DNA of 34,809 nucleotides from Planctomycetota bacterium (GCA_020848275.1 JADLAK010000050.1:1-34809); one strand, 5' to 3'. Shown: positions 24,340 to 31,511, counted from the first letter of the stretch. The notes: generated by a model from the letters alone, not told the origin. Made by a program: numbers and translations.

Positions 24340-25572
24340 CTATCCCTTGACGCACACGACCTGTTTCAACGTGTGCACGACCTCGACGAGGTCGCTTTGT
24401 GCGGCCATGACCGCGTCGATCGACTTGTAAGCCGCGGGCGTTTCGTCGATTACATCCTTGTCCTTGCGGCATTCGACACCCTGCGTCGCCGCAATGTGGT
24501 CCTCGACGCTGAAGCGCCGCGTCGCTTCGCCGCGACTCATGGCGCGGCCCGCGCCGTGCGAGCAGCTTTCGAAGCTTTCGGGGTTGCCTTTGCCGCGCAC
24601 GATGTAGCTGCGCGCGCCCATGCTGCCGGGAATAATGCCGAGGTCGCCCTTGCCCGCGCGCACCGCGCCCTTGCGCGTGATCAGCACTTCCTCGCCGAAA
24701 TGCGTCTCCCTCTGGACGTAATTATGGTGGCAGTTCACGGCCATCACGTCAGCCGTGAATCCCGGCAATCCGACTTTGCGAACCGCCGCGATCACGGACT
24801 CCATCATCATGCGCCGGTTCAGCATCGCGTACTCCTGCGCCCACAAGACGGCGTTGACGTATTCGTCGAAGTGCTGGGTACCTTCCTTTAAGTAGGCGAG
24901 GTTTTCGTCCGGCAGGTTCTTGATGTGCTCGCGCATGTCCTTCTTCGCGAGTTCGATGAAGAACGTGCCGATGCGGTTGCCGATGCCGCGCGAGCCGGAA
25001 TGCAGCATGAACCACACGGCGTTCGACTCATCGAGGCACATCTCGATGAAATGGTTGCCGGTGCCGAGCGTGCCCAAATGCGCCAGCGGGTGGGCGTTGC
25101 GCGACAGGCTCTGGTAGCGGCGCGTCATCTGCTCGTAACGCTCGGCCAGCGGCTTGAAGGCGTCGATATGCGTTTGCGGCGCGTCACTCCAGGCGCCGCG
25201 GTCGCCGCGCCCGCCACTATCAGTGCGACCGTGGGGGACGGCGCGTTCAATCGCGCTGCGGACTGGTTTTAAATCGTCGGGCAACTGGTCGGCGCGCAGC
25301 GTGGTCTTCACCGCGCACATGCCGCAACCGATGTCGACGCCGACGGCGGCGGGGATGATCGCATGTTTGGTCGGCACGACGCTGCCGACGGTGCTGCCCA
25401 TGCCCCAGTGCACGTCGGGCATGGCGGCGATCCATTTGTAGATGATCGGCAACTGCGCGGTGTTGAGCAGTTGGTTGCGGGCGTTGTCGTCGAAATGCAC
25501 GCCCTGCACCCAGGCCTTGATGGGTGAACGGCCTTCTCCGGCCTCTATGAAGGTGTAGGACTTCTCAGTCAT
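24340..25572 (-). CDS. rtcB: RNA-splicing ligase RtcB
   Basis: RtcB joins RNA 2',3'-cyclic-phosphate (or 3'-phosphate) ends to 5'-OH ends with GTP and Mn2+. The 410-residue product matches the bacterial type in length and motifs: GVDIGCGMCAVK with D80 and C83 (metal ligands), LGTGNHFIE with H174, LHSGSRGIGN with H191, NCHHNY with H282/H283, and SCSHGAGRAMSR with H339, the guanylylated His (E. coli H337). I chose ATG at 25572 (MTEKSYTF); a longer reading would translate the adjacent heptamer array. No rtcA or archease lies nearby. It is divergent from the ECF sigma gene, with the array at 25576-25652 between them, beginning 4 bases before this start codon. Confidence 0.97.
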   Translation of the reverse strand: MTEKSYTFIEAGEGRSPIKAWVQGVHFDDNARNQLLNTAQLPIIYKWIAAMPDVHWGMGSTVGSVVPTKHAIIPAAVGVDIGCGMCAVKTTLRADQLPDDLKPVRSAIERAVPHGRTDSGGRGDRGAWSDAPQTHIDAFKPLAERYEQMTRRYQSLSRNAHPLAHLGTLGTGNHFIEMCLDESNAVWFMLHSGSRGIGNRIGTFFIELAKKDMREHIKNLPDENLAYLKEGTQHFDEYVNAVLWAQEYAMLNRRMMMESVIAAVRKVGLPGFTADVMAVNCHHNYVQRETHFGEEVLITRKGAVRAGKGDLGIIPGSMGARSYIVRGKGNPESFESCSHGAGRAMSRGEATRRFSVEDHIAATQGVECRKDKDVIDETPAAYKSIDAVMAAQSDLVEVVHTLKQVVCVKG

Positions 25573-25575
25573 AGC

Positions 25576-25652
25576 GTGCGACGTGCTCCGTGTTACGTGC
25601 CACGCAAAGGCTAACCCCGTAGCACGAAACACGTAACCCGAATCACGACTGA
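25576..25652. repeat. Inverted heptamer array between rtcB and the ECF sigma gene
   Basis: Eleven heptamers in register: GTGCGAC, GTGCTCC, GTGTTAC, GTGCCAC, GCAAAGG, CTAACCC, CGTAGCA, CGAAACA, CGTAACC, CGAATCA, CGACTGA. The GTG-type arm and the CG-type arm are imperfect reverse complements (GTGTTACGTG against CACGTAACCCG). It fills most of the divergent promoter region and so may influence transcription of both genes. Confidence 0.9.
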
Positions 25653-25701
25653 TTTCTTGCGGGAAACTACACTCCCGCTTGTCTTAGCTTGGGTGGACGT
25701 G

Positions 25702-26226
25702 ATGGCAGCGGCAGAGAGCCCGGTTTTGCGCGGGGCCGGTGACTTCGCCGGCTTTGTGAAAGCCATTGAAACCCGGCTCATCAGCTACCTGCGCTACACC
25801 ACGGGCAGCGCCAGCGACGCCGAGGATTTGTTCCAGGAGGTTTGCATCAAGCTTCACGGCGATTGGTCGACAGTGGCGCGCCACGACAAACCCAACGCTT
25901 GGGTCTTTCGCGTCGCGCATAACCTCGCGGTCAACCGTTTTAAGCGCAAAGACACCGAGCGGCGTGCATTTAAGATTGTCGCCGAAGATGCACGCCCGGC
26001 GGGCGGCTCAGACGCCGCCGCGCAGGCCGAAGAACGCGCGCGGGCCGTGGCAGCCGCACTCGCCGAGTTGCCGCAAGACCAGCGCGAGGCCGTGTGCCAA
26101 AAGGTCTGGGGCGATTGCAGTTGGGTCGAGATCGCGGGCAACCTCGGCGTCTCCGAGGACACGGCGGCGCGCTTGTTCGCGCGGGGGCTGAAGGCACTCG
26201 GGCCGAAACTGGCGGGATTGGCATGA
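25702..26226 (+). CDS. ECF-type RNA polymerase sigma factor
   Basis: 174 residues with sigma region 2 (ISYLRYTTGSASDAEDLFQEV ... PNAWVFRVAHNLAVNRFKR) and region 4 (LAELPQDQREAV ... DCSWVEIAGNLGVSEDTAARLFARGLKAL), no region 1 or 3: an extracytoplasmic-function sigma factor. I chose ATG at 25702 with GGTGGA four bases upstream over TTG at 25657, which lacks such a site. Its TGA overlaps the ATG of the next gene (ATGA), whose product is an apparent membrane anti-sigma factor, so the two should be co-translated. The exported CXXCH protein downstream is a likely co-regulated target, by position only. Confidence 0.94.
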   Translation: MAAAESPVLRGAGDFAGFVKAIETRLISYLRYTTGSASDAEDLFQEVCIKLHGDWSTVARHDKPNAWVFRVAHNLAVNRFKRKDTERRAFKIVAEDARPAGGSDAAAQAEERARAVAAALAELPQDQREAVCQKVWGDCSWVEIAGNLGVSEDTAARLFARGLKALGPKLAGLA

Positions 26227-27095
26227 CGGACGAACCCACATTCACGCAGTTGGCGGCGCAGGCGGCCGGCGAGCCCTTGGGCGAAAAGGCGCCGTCTTCG
26301 CCCGAGACCGACGCCGAACTCGCGCGGCTCACGGCGCTGGTCGGCGTGCTGCGCGATGCGACGCTGCCCGCCGGCGCCGACCGTCTCACGCAGCTCAATC
26401 AGCGCGTCAGCGCGCCGCCGATGCGCCGCTGGTTCGCGCTTGCCGCCGCGATCGCGATTGTCGGCATGGTGGGGGTGTTGGCGGCTGTCAGCATGCGGCC
26501 GGCGCCCGTCGGGTCGCCCGAAGGTCAGCTTGCCCGTGCAAACAAGCCCGCGCCCGCCAAGGAAGATCCCGCGCGTGAAGGCAATACGGCCAAGGCCAAG
26601 ACCTCCGACTGGCTGAAGAAAACCGTCGCTGGCGGGAAACCCCGCAAGGACACCGAGGGCGGGCGGATCCGGGGCGGCGACTTCGGCACGCGCGGCGGCG
26701 ACCGCATTGGCGCGCCACCGCCCGGAGAGCCCAAGGGCGCGTTGGGCGGCGGCGGCGGTGACGACGGGCTGAAGCCGGTCGCGAAGCTGGTGCCGTTTGC
26801 CGTCTTCAAGTTCACCGACCTGCCCCGGGGCTACGCGTTGTCGGGCGCCAAGGTGCAGCGCGCCGCCGATACCAGCCTGGGTTTTGACGTGGTGCAAATC
26901 GAATACAAATCGGGCAGCCATATGGTGCTGTTGCTGCAGGCGGCGGCGACGGACGAATCGCGGCGCGCTTTTGCCGAGCAAGCCAAAGGCGAAACGGTCA
27001 TTGAACGTGACGGCACGCTGATCCTGATTACCGCGCCCAACTTTGACGCCGACGCGGTCAAGAAACTGGTCGACGGCCTGAAACCCGCCAAATAG
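26223..27095 (+). CDS. Probable anti-sigma factor, single-pass membrane protein
   Basis: 290 residues. The ATG overlaps the sigma factor stop codon, which fixes the start. About 1-68 are cytoplasmic and helical. A single transmembrane helix lies at 69-91 (RRWFALAAAIAIVGMVG...). A Gly/Lys/Pro-rich linker spans about 95-215. The C-terminal domain (about 216-290; FKFTDLPRGYALSGAKV, FDVVQIEYKSGSHMVLLLQ) resembles the DUF4367-type domain found in some anti-sigma proteins. There is no zinc-binding HxxxCxxC, so it is not a ZAS-type anti-sigma. Assignment rests on the coupling to the ECF gene and the membrane topology. Confidence 0.8.
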   Translation: MTDEPTFTQLAAQAAGEPLGEKAPSSPETDAELARLTALVGVLRDATLPAGADRLTQLNQRVSAPPMRRWFALAAAIAIVGMVGVLAAVSMRPAPVGSPEGQLARANKPAPAKEDPAREGNTAKAKTSDWLKKTVAGGKPRKDTEGGRIRGGDFGTRGGDRIGAPPPGEPKGALGGGGGDDGLKPVAKLVPFAVFKFTDLPRGYALSGAKVQRAADTSLGFDVVQIEYKSGSHMVLLLQAAATDESRRAFAEQAKGETVIERDGTLILITAPNFDADAVKKLVDGLKPAK

Positions 27096-27194
27096 AGCCG
27101 GCCGCAAAATTTTCGAGAATCTCTGCGGGAGTGCTCACCGCCGGTTGTCCTTGCTGTGAATACGCTCTACACGACTACCCAACCGGAGATTTCG

Positions 27195-28508
27195 ATGCGC
27201 CTGCTCAACCAGTGGAGCCTTCCTTTAGTGATGACCGCCGCCGCACTGTGCGCGCCGGCGTTTGCCGACATCGGCCCCAAGCCGCGCACGACCGCGCCCG
27301 GGCTCGAACTCACGGGCAAAGATTACGAGGGCATCAACGTCGAGATGACCTCGGAGGACGTCAAGCTCGTGCTCAGCAAACCCGAAAAGCGCGGCGAGGT
27401 AAAACTCGACGTCGAGGTTACTTTCAACATGACCAATCTCGGCGATGCGGCGAGCTTCGAGGTCGGCTTCCCCGTCGGCCCGTACAAGACGCTGGAGGAA
27501 TTTTCGGTCACGACCGGCGGCGTGTCGCAGGACTTTGAATTGATCGACCGCGCGCCCAAGGCCGAAAAAGCCGAGAGCAAGGGCGGACGTTCGCGCAACT
27601 TCGACGAGCGCCACGACTACTGGTACGTCTGGAATGCGAGCTACAAGGCCAACGGCCCGACGGTGCACGTGGTGAAATACAGCCTCAACGTCTGGCACCA
27701 CAGCGACTGGCGCCACACGGGCTACATTCTGCACACCGGCGCGGCGTGGAAGAACGCCATCAAGAAGGCGACGGTCAGCCTGACGTTCGGCGCGGGCATC
27801 ACCCTCGACAACGTCTACGAGATCGGCCCGGCGCAAGGCTGCAAGATCGGCCAGGACCGCGTCGACTGGGTGTTCGAGAACCTCAACCCGACCGAGAAGG
27901 ACAACATCAAGCTCGAGCTGAACGTCCGCCACGGCTGGAGCAAACAAGTCGAGTTGCTGCGCGAGGAGTCCAAGACGTACTGGTCCAGCAAGTGCGAGCT
28001 CTGCCACCGCCTGGCCGAAGCGCCCAAGCGCCAAGCCCGCGAGAAATTCACGGCGGCCGAACTCAACGACTACCTCGACGCGCTGGCCGCTGTGATCTCC
28101 GAGCTGAAAGAGGAAGAGGGTAAATACGTGATGCCGCACGACGACCCGGTGCACGTCACCTATGGCGAGGATGACGAGGACAACCCCATGACCAAGGCGG
28201 TCGGCGAGACGATGAAGAACCAGCGCGACCTGCGCCCGTATGCGGGGCGCGGCAGCGCAAGCAACCTGCTGGTGTGGTTCGAACGCACGCTGAAGGTGGT
28301 CAAGGACTACGCCGACAACCCCAAAGCCCGCGAGACGTTGGCGAAGTACGAGGCGCTGGTCGGCCACTTCCTGGACGGCAAGCTCTTCGCCGGCGCGACG
28401 AAGCTGGAATACGCCGGCCGCAGCGCCGAGAAGTCGCTGGCTACCCTGCGCGCCAATCGCGACGAAGCCCGCAAGCTGCTGGGGCTCGATACAATCGAAG
28501 CGAAGTAG
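27195..28508 (+). CDS. Exported protein, DUF4424-like N-terminus, with one CXXCH motif
   Basis: 437 residues. MRLLNQWSLPLVMTAAALCAPAFADIGPKP is a signal peptide, cleaved near residue 24. About 35-110 (INVEMTSEDVKLVLSKP ... VEVTFNMTNLGDAASFEVGFPVGP) resembles the opening of DUF4424-type exported proteins. Trp/Tyr-rich beta sequence follows to about 255. Then C267-E-L-C270-H271 appears, a CXXCH motif of the kind that binds haem c, at the start of a helical, charged C-terminal domain. GGAG lies seven bases before the ATG. It follows the sigma/anti-sigma pair by 99 bases on the same strand, so it is a candidate member of that regulon. Function is unknown; whether the motif carries haem cannot be told from sequence. 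Confidence 0.88.
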   Translation: MRLLNQWSLPLVMTAAALCAPAFADIGPKPRTTAPGLELTGKDYEGINVEMTSEDVKLVLSKPEKRGEVKLDVEVTFNMTNLGDAASFEVGFPVGPYKTLEEFSVTTGGVSQDFELIDRAPKAEKAESKGGRSRNFDERHDYWYVWNASYKANGPTVHVVKYSLNVWHHSDWRHTGYILHTGAAWKNAIKKATVSLTFGAGITLDNVYEIGPAQGCKIGQDRVDWVFENLNPTEKDNIKLELNVRHGWSKQVELLREESKTYWSSKCELCHRLAEAPKRQAREKFTAAELNDYLDALAAVISELKEEEGKYVMPHDDPVHVTYGEDDEDNPMTKAVGETMKNQRDLRPYAGRGSASNLLVWFERTLKVVKDYADNPKARETLAKYEALVGHFLDGKLFAGATKLEYAGRSAEKSLATLRANRDEARKLLGLDTIEAK

Positions 28509-28509
28509 G

Positions 28510-28580
28510 GAGAGTTTGAGAGATAGAGTGCTGGAGAGATGGTTTTTGCCATCTCTCCAAGTCTCTATTTCTCCAGCGCT
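28510..28580. repeat. Inverted octamer array between convergent genes
   Basis: Left arm octamers GAGAGTTT, GAGAGATA, GAGTGCTG, GAGAGATG (28510-28541); loop about GTTTTTG; right arm CCATCTCT, CCAAGTCT, CTATTTCT, CCAGCGCT (28549-28580). Perfect 10-bp hairpin GGAGAGATGG / CCATCTCTCC at 28533-28542 and 28549-28558. It fills the whole gap between the exported protein's stop (28508) and the VOC protein's stop (28581). The period here is eight, not seven. Confidence 0.9.
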
Positions 28581-28922
28581 CTAACCCTGCAAGATGATTT
28601 CGCGGCCGTCGGGGTCGTGGATGATCAAGAACGCCGGGTGTTCCTTGACCAGCTTTACCTTGGCGCGCGCGAGTTCGGCCTTTGCGCCGGCAAGATCAGG
28701 GCAGGCCAGCACGATGGTGCCGGTTTCAACGCTGTCGCCGGTTTCGAAGCAGAGAAGTGTGTCCCCTGCCTTGAAGTTGACGTATTTCGGGCCCTCGTCG
28801 GGCAGGACTTTGCCGTCCTTCTCGAAGCTCCCGACCTTGAGGCCGAGGACATCTGCGTAAAACGCCCGCACCCGCGGCAGATCGCGGGTGCTGAAGACGA
28901 CGGAATCGAGGCGAAGGTTCAT
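28581..28922 (-). CDS. VOC (glyoxalase/bleomycin-resistance fold) family protein
   Basis: 113 residues with the beta-alpha-beta-beta-beta pattern of the vicinal-oxygen-chelate superfamily: LRLDSVVFSTRDLPRVRAFYADVLGLKV at the front and FLIIHDPDGREIIL at the end. The C-terminal glutamate of the metal site is present (REI), but the usual N-terminal His is not evident (DSVVF), so metal binding is uncertain. Reaction unknown. It is on the same strand as cysteine synthase; the 89-base gap between them is almost entirely the array at 28928-29011, which begins 5 bases before the start codon and leaves no room for an ordinary Shine-Dalgarno. Confidence 0.88.
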   Translation of the reverse strand: MNLRLDSVVFSTRDLPRVRAFYADVLGLKVGSFEKDGKVLPDEGPKYVNFKAGDTLLCFETGDSVETGTIVLACPDLAGAKAELARAKVKLVKEHPAFLIIHDPDGREIILQG

Positions 28923-28927
28923 GGAAC

Positions 28928-29011
28928 AGGTTCTAGGTTTTGGGTGCTAGGTTCTAGGAAACAACTTCGCGCCTTTCCTAACACCTAAAACCTAACACCT
29001 AGAACCTGTTG
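28928..29011. repeat. Inverted heptamer array filling the cysK-VOC gap (AGGTTCT / CCTAACA), no ORF
   Basis: Left arm AGGTTCT, AGGTTTT, GGGTGCT, AGGTTCT, AGGAAAC (28928-28962); 14-base spacer; right arm CCTAACA, CCTAAAA, CCTAACA, CCTAGAA, CCTGTTG (28977-29011). The arms pair as an imperfect hairpin. The words are the same as those flanking the four-helix-bundle gene 1 kb away. The array ends directly at the cysK stop codon. Confidence 0.93.
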
Positions 29012-29938
29012 TTACGCGCTGGCCCAGACTTCGTGGGTCGAGTAGCGCTCGCCGTAGTCGCAGACCACAAACACGACGGTCTTGCCCTTGCCGAGCTTTT
29101 TGGCGACGTCCAGCGCCGCAAAACAGATCGCCCCCGTGCTGATGCCGGAGAAAATCCCCTCCTCGCGGCACAGGCGGCGCGTGGTCGCCATCGCATCGTT
29201 GTACGTCACGTCGTAGACGTGGTCGAAGACTTCCTTGTCGAGAATACTGGGGATGAAGTTCGCGCCGATGCCCTGGATCTTGTGCGGCCCGGCCTTGCCC
29301 TCGGTCAGCAGCGGGCTGTCCTTGGGCTCGACCGCGTAGATTTTCACGCCCGGCTTGGCCTTCTTGATCACCGCGCCGGCGCCGGTCACCGTGCCGCCCG
29401 TACCCACGCCCGCAACAAAGGCGTCGAGTTCCGGCACCGCGGCCAGCACTTCCGGCCCCGTGGTGTTGCGGTGGATTAGCGGGTTGGCCGGGTTGTCGAA
29501 CTGCTGCGGCTCCCAGTAATCGGCGTTGGTCTTGCACAGCTCGCGCGCCCTGGCCACGGCGCCGCGCATGCCTTCGCCCGCGGGCGTCAGCACGATCTCG
29601 GCGCCATAAGCCTTGAGCGTGTTGCGGCGCTCGACCGTCATGCTTTCGGGCATGCACAGGATGCAGCGGTAGCCCTTGCTTGCGGCCACCAGCGCCAGGC
29701 CGATGCCGGTATTGCCGCTGGTGCCCTCGACAATCACGCTTTTGCCGGGCGTGATTTTACCGGCCTTCTCGGCTTCGTTGATCATCGAAAGCGCGATGCG
29801 GTCTTTGACCGAGCAGCCGGGGTTGGCGTATTCGAGCTTGGCGAATACCGTCGCCGAGTTCGACTCCGGCATGCGGTTCAGCCGCACAACCGGTGTGTCG
29901 CCGATCAGTTCGTGGATGGAGTTGACTCTCTTTGGCAT
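29012..29938 (-). CDS. cysK: Cysteine synthase (O-acetylserine sulfhydrylase)
   Basis: 308 residues, PLP-dependent fold type II, forming cysteine from O-acetylserine and sulfide in the cytoplasm. Motifs: the PLP lysine K45 in NPGCSVKDRIA, the substrate loop EGTSGNTGIG (71-80), the phosphate-binding GVGTGGTVTG, and SGISTGA near the C-terminus. Length is typical. It could be the CysM or a cystathionine-beta-synthase-like form; sequence alone does not settle this. Start ATG at 29938. It stands between two arrays of the same heptamer words: 28928-29011 directly after its stop and 29996-30030 before its start. No cysE or sulfate-assimilation gene is in the window. Confidence 0.95.
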   Translation of the reverse strand: MPKRVNSIHELIGDTPVVRLNRMPESNSATVFAKLEYANPGCSVKDRIALSMINEAEKAGKITPGKSVIVEGTSGNTGIGLALVAASKGYRCILCMPESMTVERRNTLKAYGAEIVLTPAGEGMRGAVARARELCKTNADYWEPQQFDNPANPLIHRNTTGPEVLAAVPELDAFVAGVGTGGTVTGAGAVIKKAKPGVKIYAVEPKDSPLLTEGKAGPHKIQGIGANFIPSILDKEVFDHVYDVTYNDAMATTRRLCREEGIFSGISTGAICFAALDVAKKLGKGKTVVFVVCDYGERYSTHEVWASA

Positions 29939-29995
29939 ATAGGGCGCTCGTTCTCTAGTGTCAGCAGTTCGTCATCGTCGCGTGCACGATTCAAC

Positions 29996-30030
29996 AGGTT
30001 CTAGGTTTTAGGTTCTAGGTTTTAGGACCG
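29996..30030. repeat. Heptamer array, left arm (AGGTTCT / AGGTTTT)
   Basis: AGGTTCT, AGGTTTT, AGGTTCT, AGGTTTT, AGGACCG in exact seven-base register. It overlaps the end of the four-helix-bundle gene: on the minus strand AAAACCTAG supplies the final Lys-Thr and the TAG stop (30017-30015). Confidence 0.93.
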
Positions 30031-30440
30031 CTACTGGCGCTGGGTCGTTTAGTCGGACCACGTGTATCTTTTACGCCGTCACGGGATACTGCCCGGATCA
30101 AGCCGCTAAGCAGGCGGCCAACTTCTTGAAGCATCTTCCACAAGTCGCGTGCCGGGTCCGCTTTGGCGAAGCCAAGCTCGACCGAGAGCTCAAGCAACGT
30201 TTCTAGCTCCGCCAACGAGCCGCGCGCGATCGACAGGAACTGAAGATAGTCGCCTTTTCGTACACGACCTTTTCCTTCCGCAACGTTTGCAGGTATCGAA
30301 ACTGCGGCCCGTCGCATCTGGGAAGTCAGACCAAATTGTTCCTTCGCGGGAAAGGATTCCGTGAGCCGATACACTTCCCTCACCGCCTGCTTGGCGACTT
30401 GCCATGCCTTCAAATCGCGGAAAGACTTGATTGGATCCAA
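30015..30440 (-). CDS. Four-helix-bundle protein (S23 / 23S rRNA intervening-sequence protein family)
   Basis: 141 residues. FRDLKAWQVAKQAVREVYRLTESFP, then EQFGLTSQMRRAAVSIPANVAEGKGR, then YLQFLSIARGSLAELETLLELSVELGF is the diagnostic pattern of this family (TIGR02436 / PF05635). Family knowledge: pentameric helical bundles, first found inside intervening sequences of 23S rRNA; the diversity-generating-retroelement protein Avd is a relative. The activity is not settled. The start codon appears to be TTG at 30440, preceded by AAGGAAGGAC. The C-terminal tail (RGPTKRPSASSGPKT) and stop run into the left heptamer array; the right array starts 11 bases before the start codon. The gene is thus bracketed by inverted arrays. 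Confidence 0.92.
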   Translation of the reverse strand: MDPIKSFRDLKAWQVAKQAVREVYRLTESFPAKEQFGLTSQMRRAAVSIPANVAEGKGRVRKGDYLQFLSIARGSLAELETLLELSVELGFAKADPARDLWKMLQEVGRLLSGLIRAVSRDGVKDTRGPTKRPSASSGPKT

Positions 30441-30450
30441 GTTGTCCTTC

Positions 30451-30485
30451 CTTAAAACCTAGCACCCAGAACCCAGAACCTAAGT
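30451..30485. repeat. Heptamer array, right arm (CCTAGCA / CCCAGAA)
   Basis: CTTAAAA, CCTAGCA, CCCAGAA, CCCAGAA, CCTAAGT in seven-base register, complementary in type to the left arm at 29996-30030. It overlaps the end of the acyltransferase gene and supplies its TAG stop (30482-30480). Confidence 0.92.
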
Positions 30486-31313
30486 AATCGTTTCATCCGG
30501 GTGGTCGCCGGGGCGGCAATGGTGGCGCGGGTCCTTGTCTTTGACCTTCTTGGCGGGAATGCCGACGTAGACCGCGTCCGGCCGCGTCTCGCGCGTCAGC
30601 AGGCCCAAAGCGCCGAGCATCGAGTTGTCGGCCATCTTCGTGCCCGCAAGCACCGTTGAATGATATGTGACGCGGCAGTTGTTGCCGATGATCGTGGGCA
30701 GGTTGCTGACGAAGTAGCGGCAGTTGATGTCGTGCGTGTGGCTGTAGACGTTGACGTAGTCGCTTAGCGACGTGTGGCTGCCGATCTTCACCGTGAAGCG
30801 GTCGTCGATGAACACCCAGCGGTGCAGCACGACGTCGTCGCCGATCTCGAGGTTGTAGCCAAACGTAAACTCGACAAACGGGAAGCATTTAAAGTTTTTG
30901 CCGACCTTCTTGAACACGAACGGCGCCAGCGAGCGGCGGAACTTAAAGCCGAGGTCGAGGTTCAAGCCGAGCGGCGACTTGTCGAACATGTACCACATCC
31001 AGAGCAGCGGCTTGCGTTCGAGGAACTTCGGCATGTCGCAATCGCCGTAGTATTCGGGCTCGAGCGTGATGTTGCGCGGATCAAACTGAGCATTCAAAAG
31101 CGCGTTGTTCTTGTCGGTGCCGTAGGCCTCGGCCAGCACGTCGCGGCAGATGACGTTGCGGTCCTCGCCCTTCTTGATGCGGGCGACGATCTTGCCGATC
31201 CATTCGTCGTAGAGTTTCTGGGCCGCGGGTGCGACCTCGATTTTCGTGTAGGGAAACTTCTGGCCGATCAACTGGATCGGCGAGTGCGGCTGCGCTGCCT
31301 GTGCTTCTGCCAT
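30480..31313 (-). CDS. Hexapeptide-repeat (left-handed beta-helix) acyltransferase
   Basis: 277 residues. About 1-110 are helical and charged. From about 145 the left-handed beta-helix begins: FTFGYNLEIGDDVVLHRWVFIDDRFTVKIGSHTSLSDYVNVYSHTHD, then PTIIGNNCRVTYHSTVLAGTKMADNSMLGALGLLTRE and YVGIPAKKVK. This is the organisation of maltose-acetyltransferase-like XAT enzymes; the His in SHTHD is the usual catalytic base position. Likely an O- or N-acetyltransferase acting on a sugar; acceptor not determined. ATG at 31313 has AAGGA upstream. The stop codon lies in the heptamer array at 30451-30485. Confidence 0.9.
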   Translation of the reverse strand: MAEAQAAQPHSPIQLIGQKFPYTKIEVAPAAQKLYDEWIGKIVARIKKGEDRNVICRDVLAEAYGTDKNNALLNAQFDPRNITLEPEYYGDCDMPKFLERKPLLWMWYMFDKSPLGLNLDLGFKFRRSLAPFVFKKVGKNFKCFPFVEFTFGYNLEIGDDVVLHRWVFIDDRFTVKIGSHTSLSDYVNVYSHTHDINCRYFVSNLPTIIGNNCRVTYHSTVLAGTKMADNSMLGALGLLTRETRPDAVYVGIPAKKVKDKDPRHHCRPGDHPDETIT

Positions 31314-31367
31314 GGTTCACGTCCTTGCCGGTGTGCCGGCGCTGAGATTCAAGCTGAGAGTTGTCTT

Positions 31368-31439
31368 GTGGTGCGGCCGCCCCGGCCGCAACGAATCTAC
31401 GCATGTTACGGCGGCATGCGGGCGAGGCGCCCGCGCCAC
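31368..31439. repeat. REP-like paired palindrome, GTGG...CCAC bounded
   Basis: First core GCGGCCG-CCC-CGGCCGC (31373-31389), second core GCGGGCG-AGG-CGCCCGC (31418-31434), opened by GTGG and closed by GCCAC, 72 bases in all. Same plan as 11640-11717 and 34708-34799 but with different core sequences. It lies in the 198-base gap between the acyltransferase and DUF309 genes, which otherwise holds nothing recognisable. Confidence 0.8.
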
Positions 31440-31511
31440 AGGCTAGAGCATACATCGCGCAGTGAGGTTGTTGCGGCGCATGTCAGTGTTTTACCGCTGC
31501 GTCGCGGACCG

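Larger units (their letters stand above)
29996..30485. mobile_element. Candidate element: inverted heptamer arrays enclosing the four-helix-bundle gene
   Basis: The left array (29996-30030) and right array (30451-30485) are built of complementary heptamers and face each other. Between them lies only the four-helix-bundle gene. The same words occur at 28928-29011 with just 14 bases between the arms and no gene. The layout suggests an ORF-bearing element and a short derivative. Known S23/IVP genes lie in hairpin-based intervening sequences of 23S rRNA, a similar plan. No transposase is present, and mobility is inference. Confidence 0.5.

Noticed and set aside
27225..28367. 380-codon minus-strand open frame
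   Set aside because: Antisense to the exported CXXCH gene, which has a signal peptide and a well-placed GGAG.
28533..28558. Intrinsic terminator between convergent genes
   Set aside because: The hairpin is perfect but has no T tract after it on either strand; its octamer periodicity places it with the repeat arrays.
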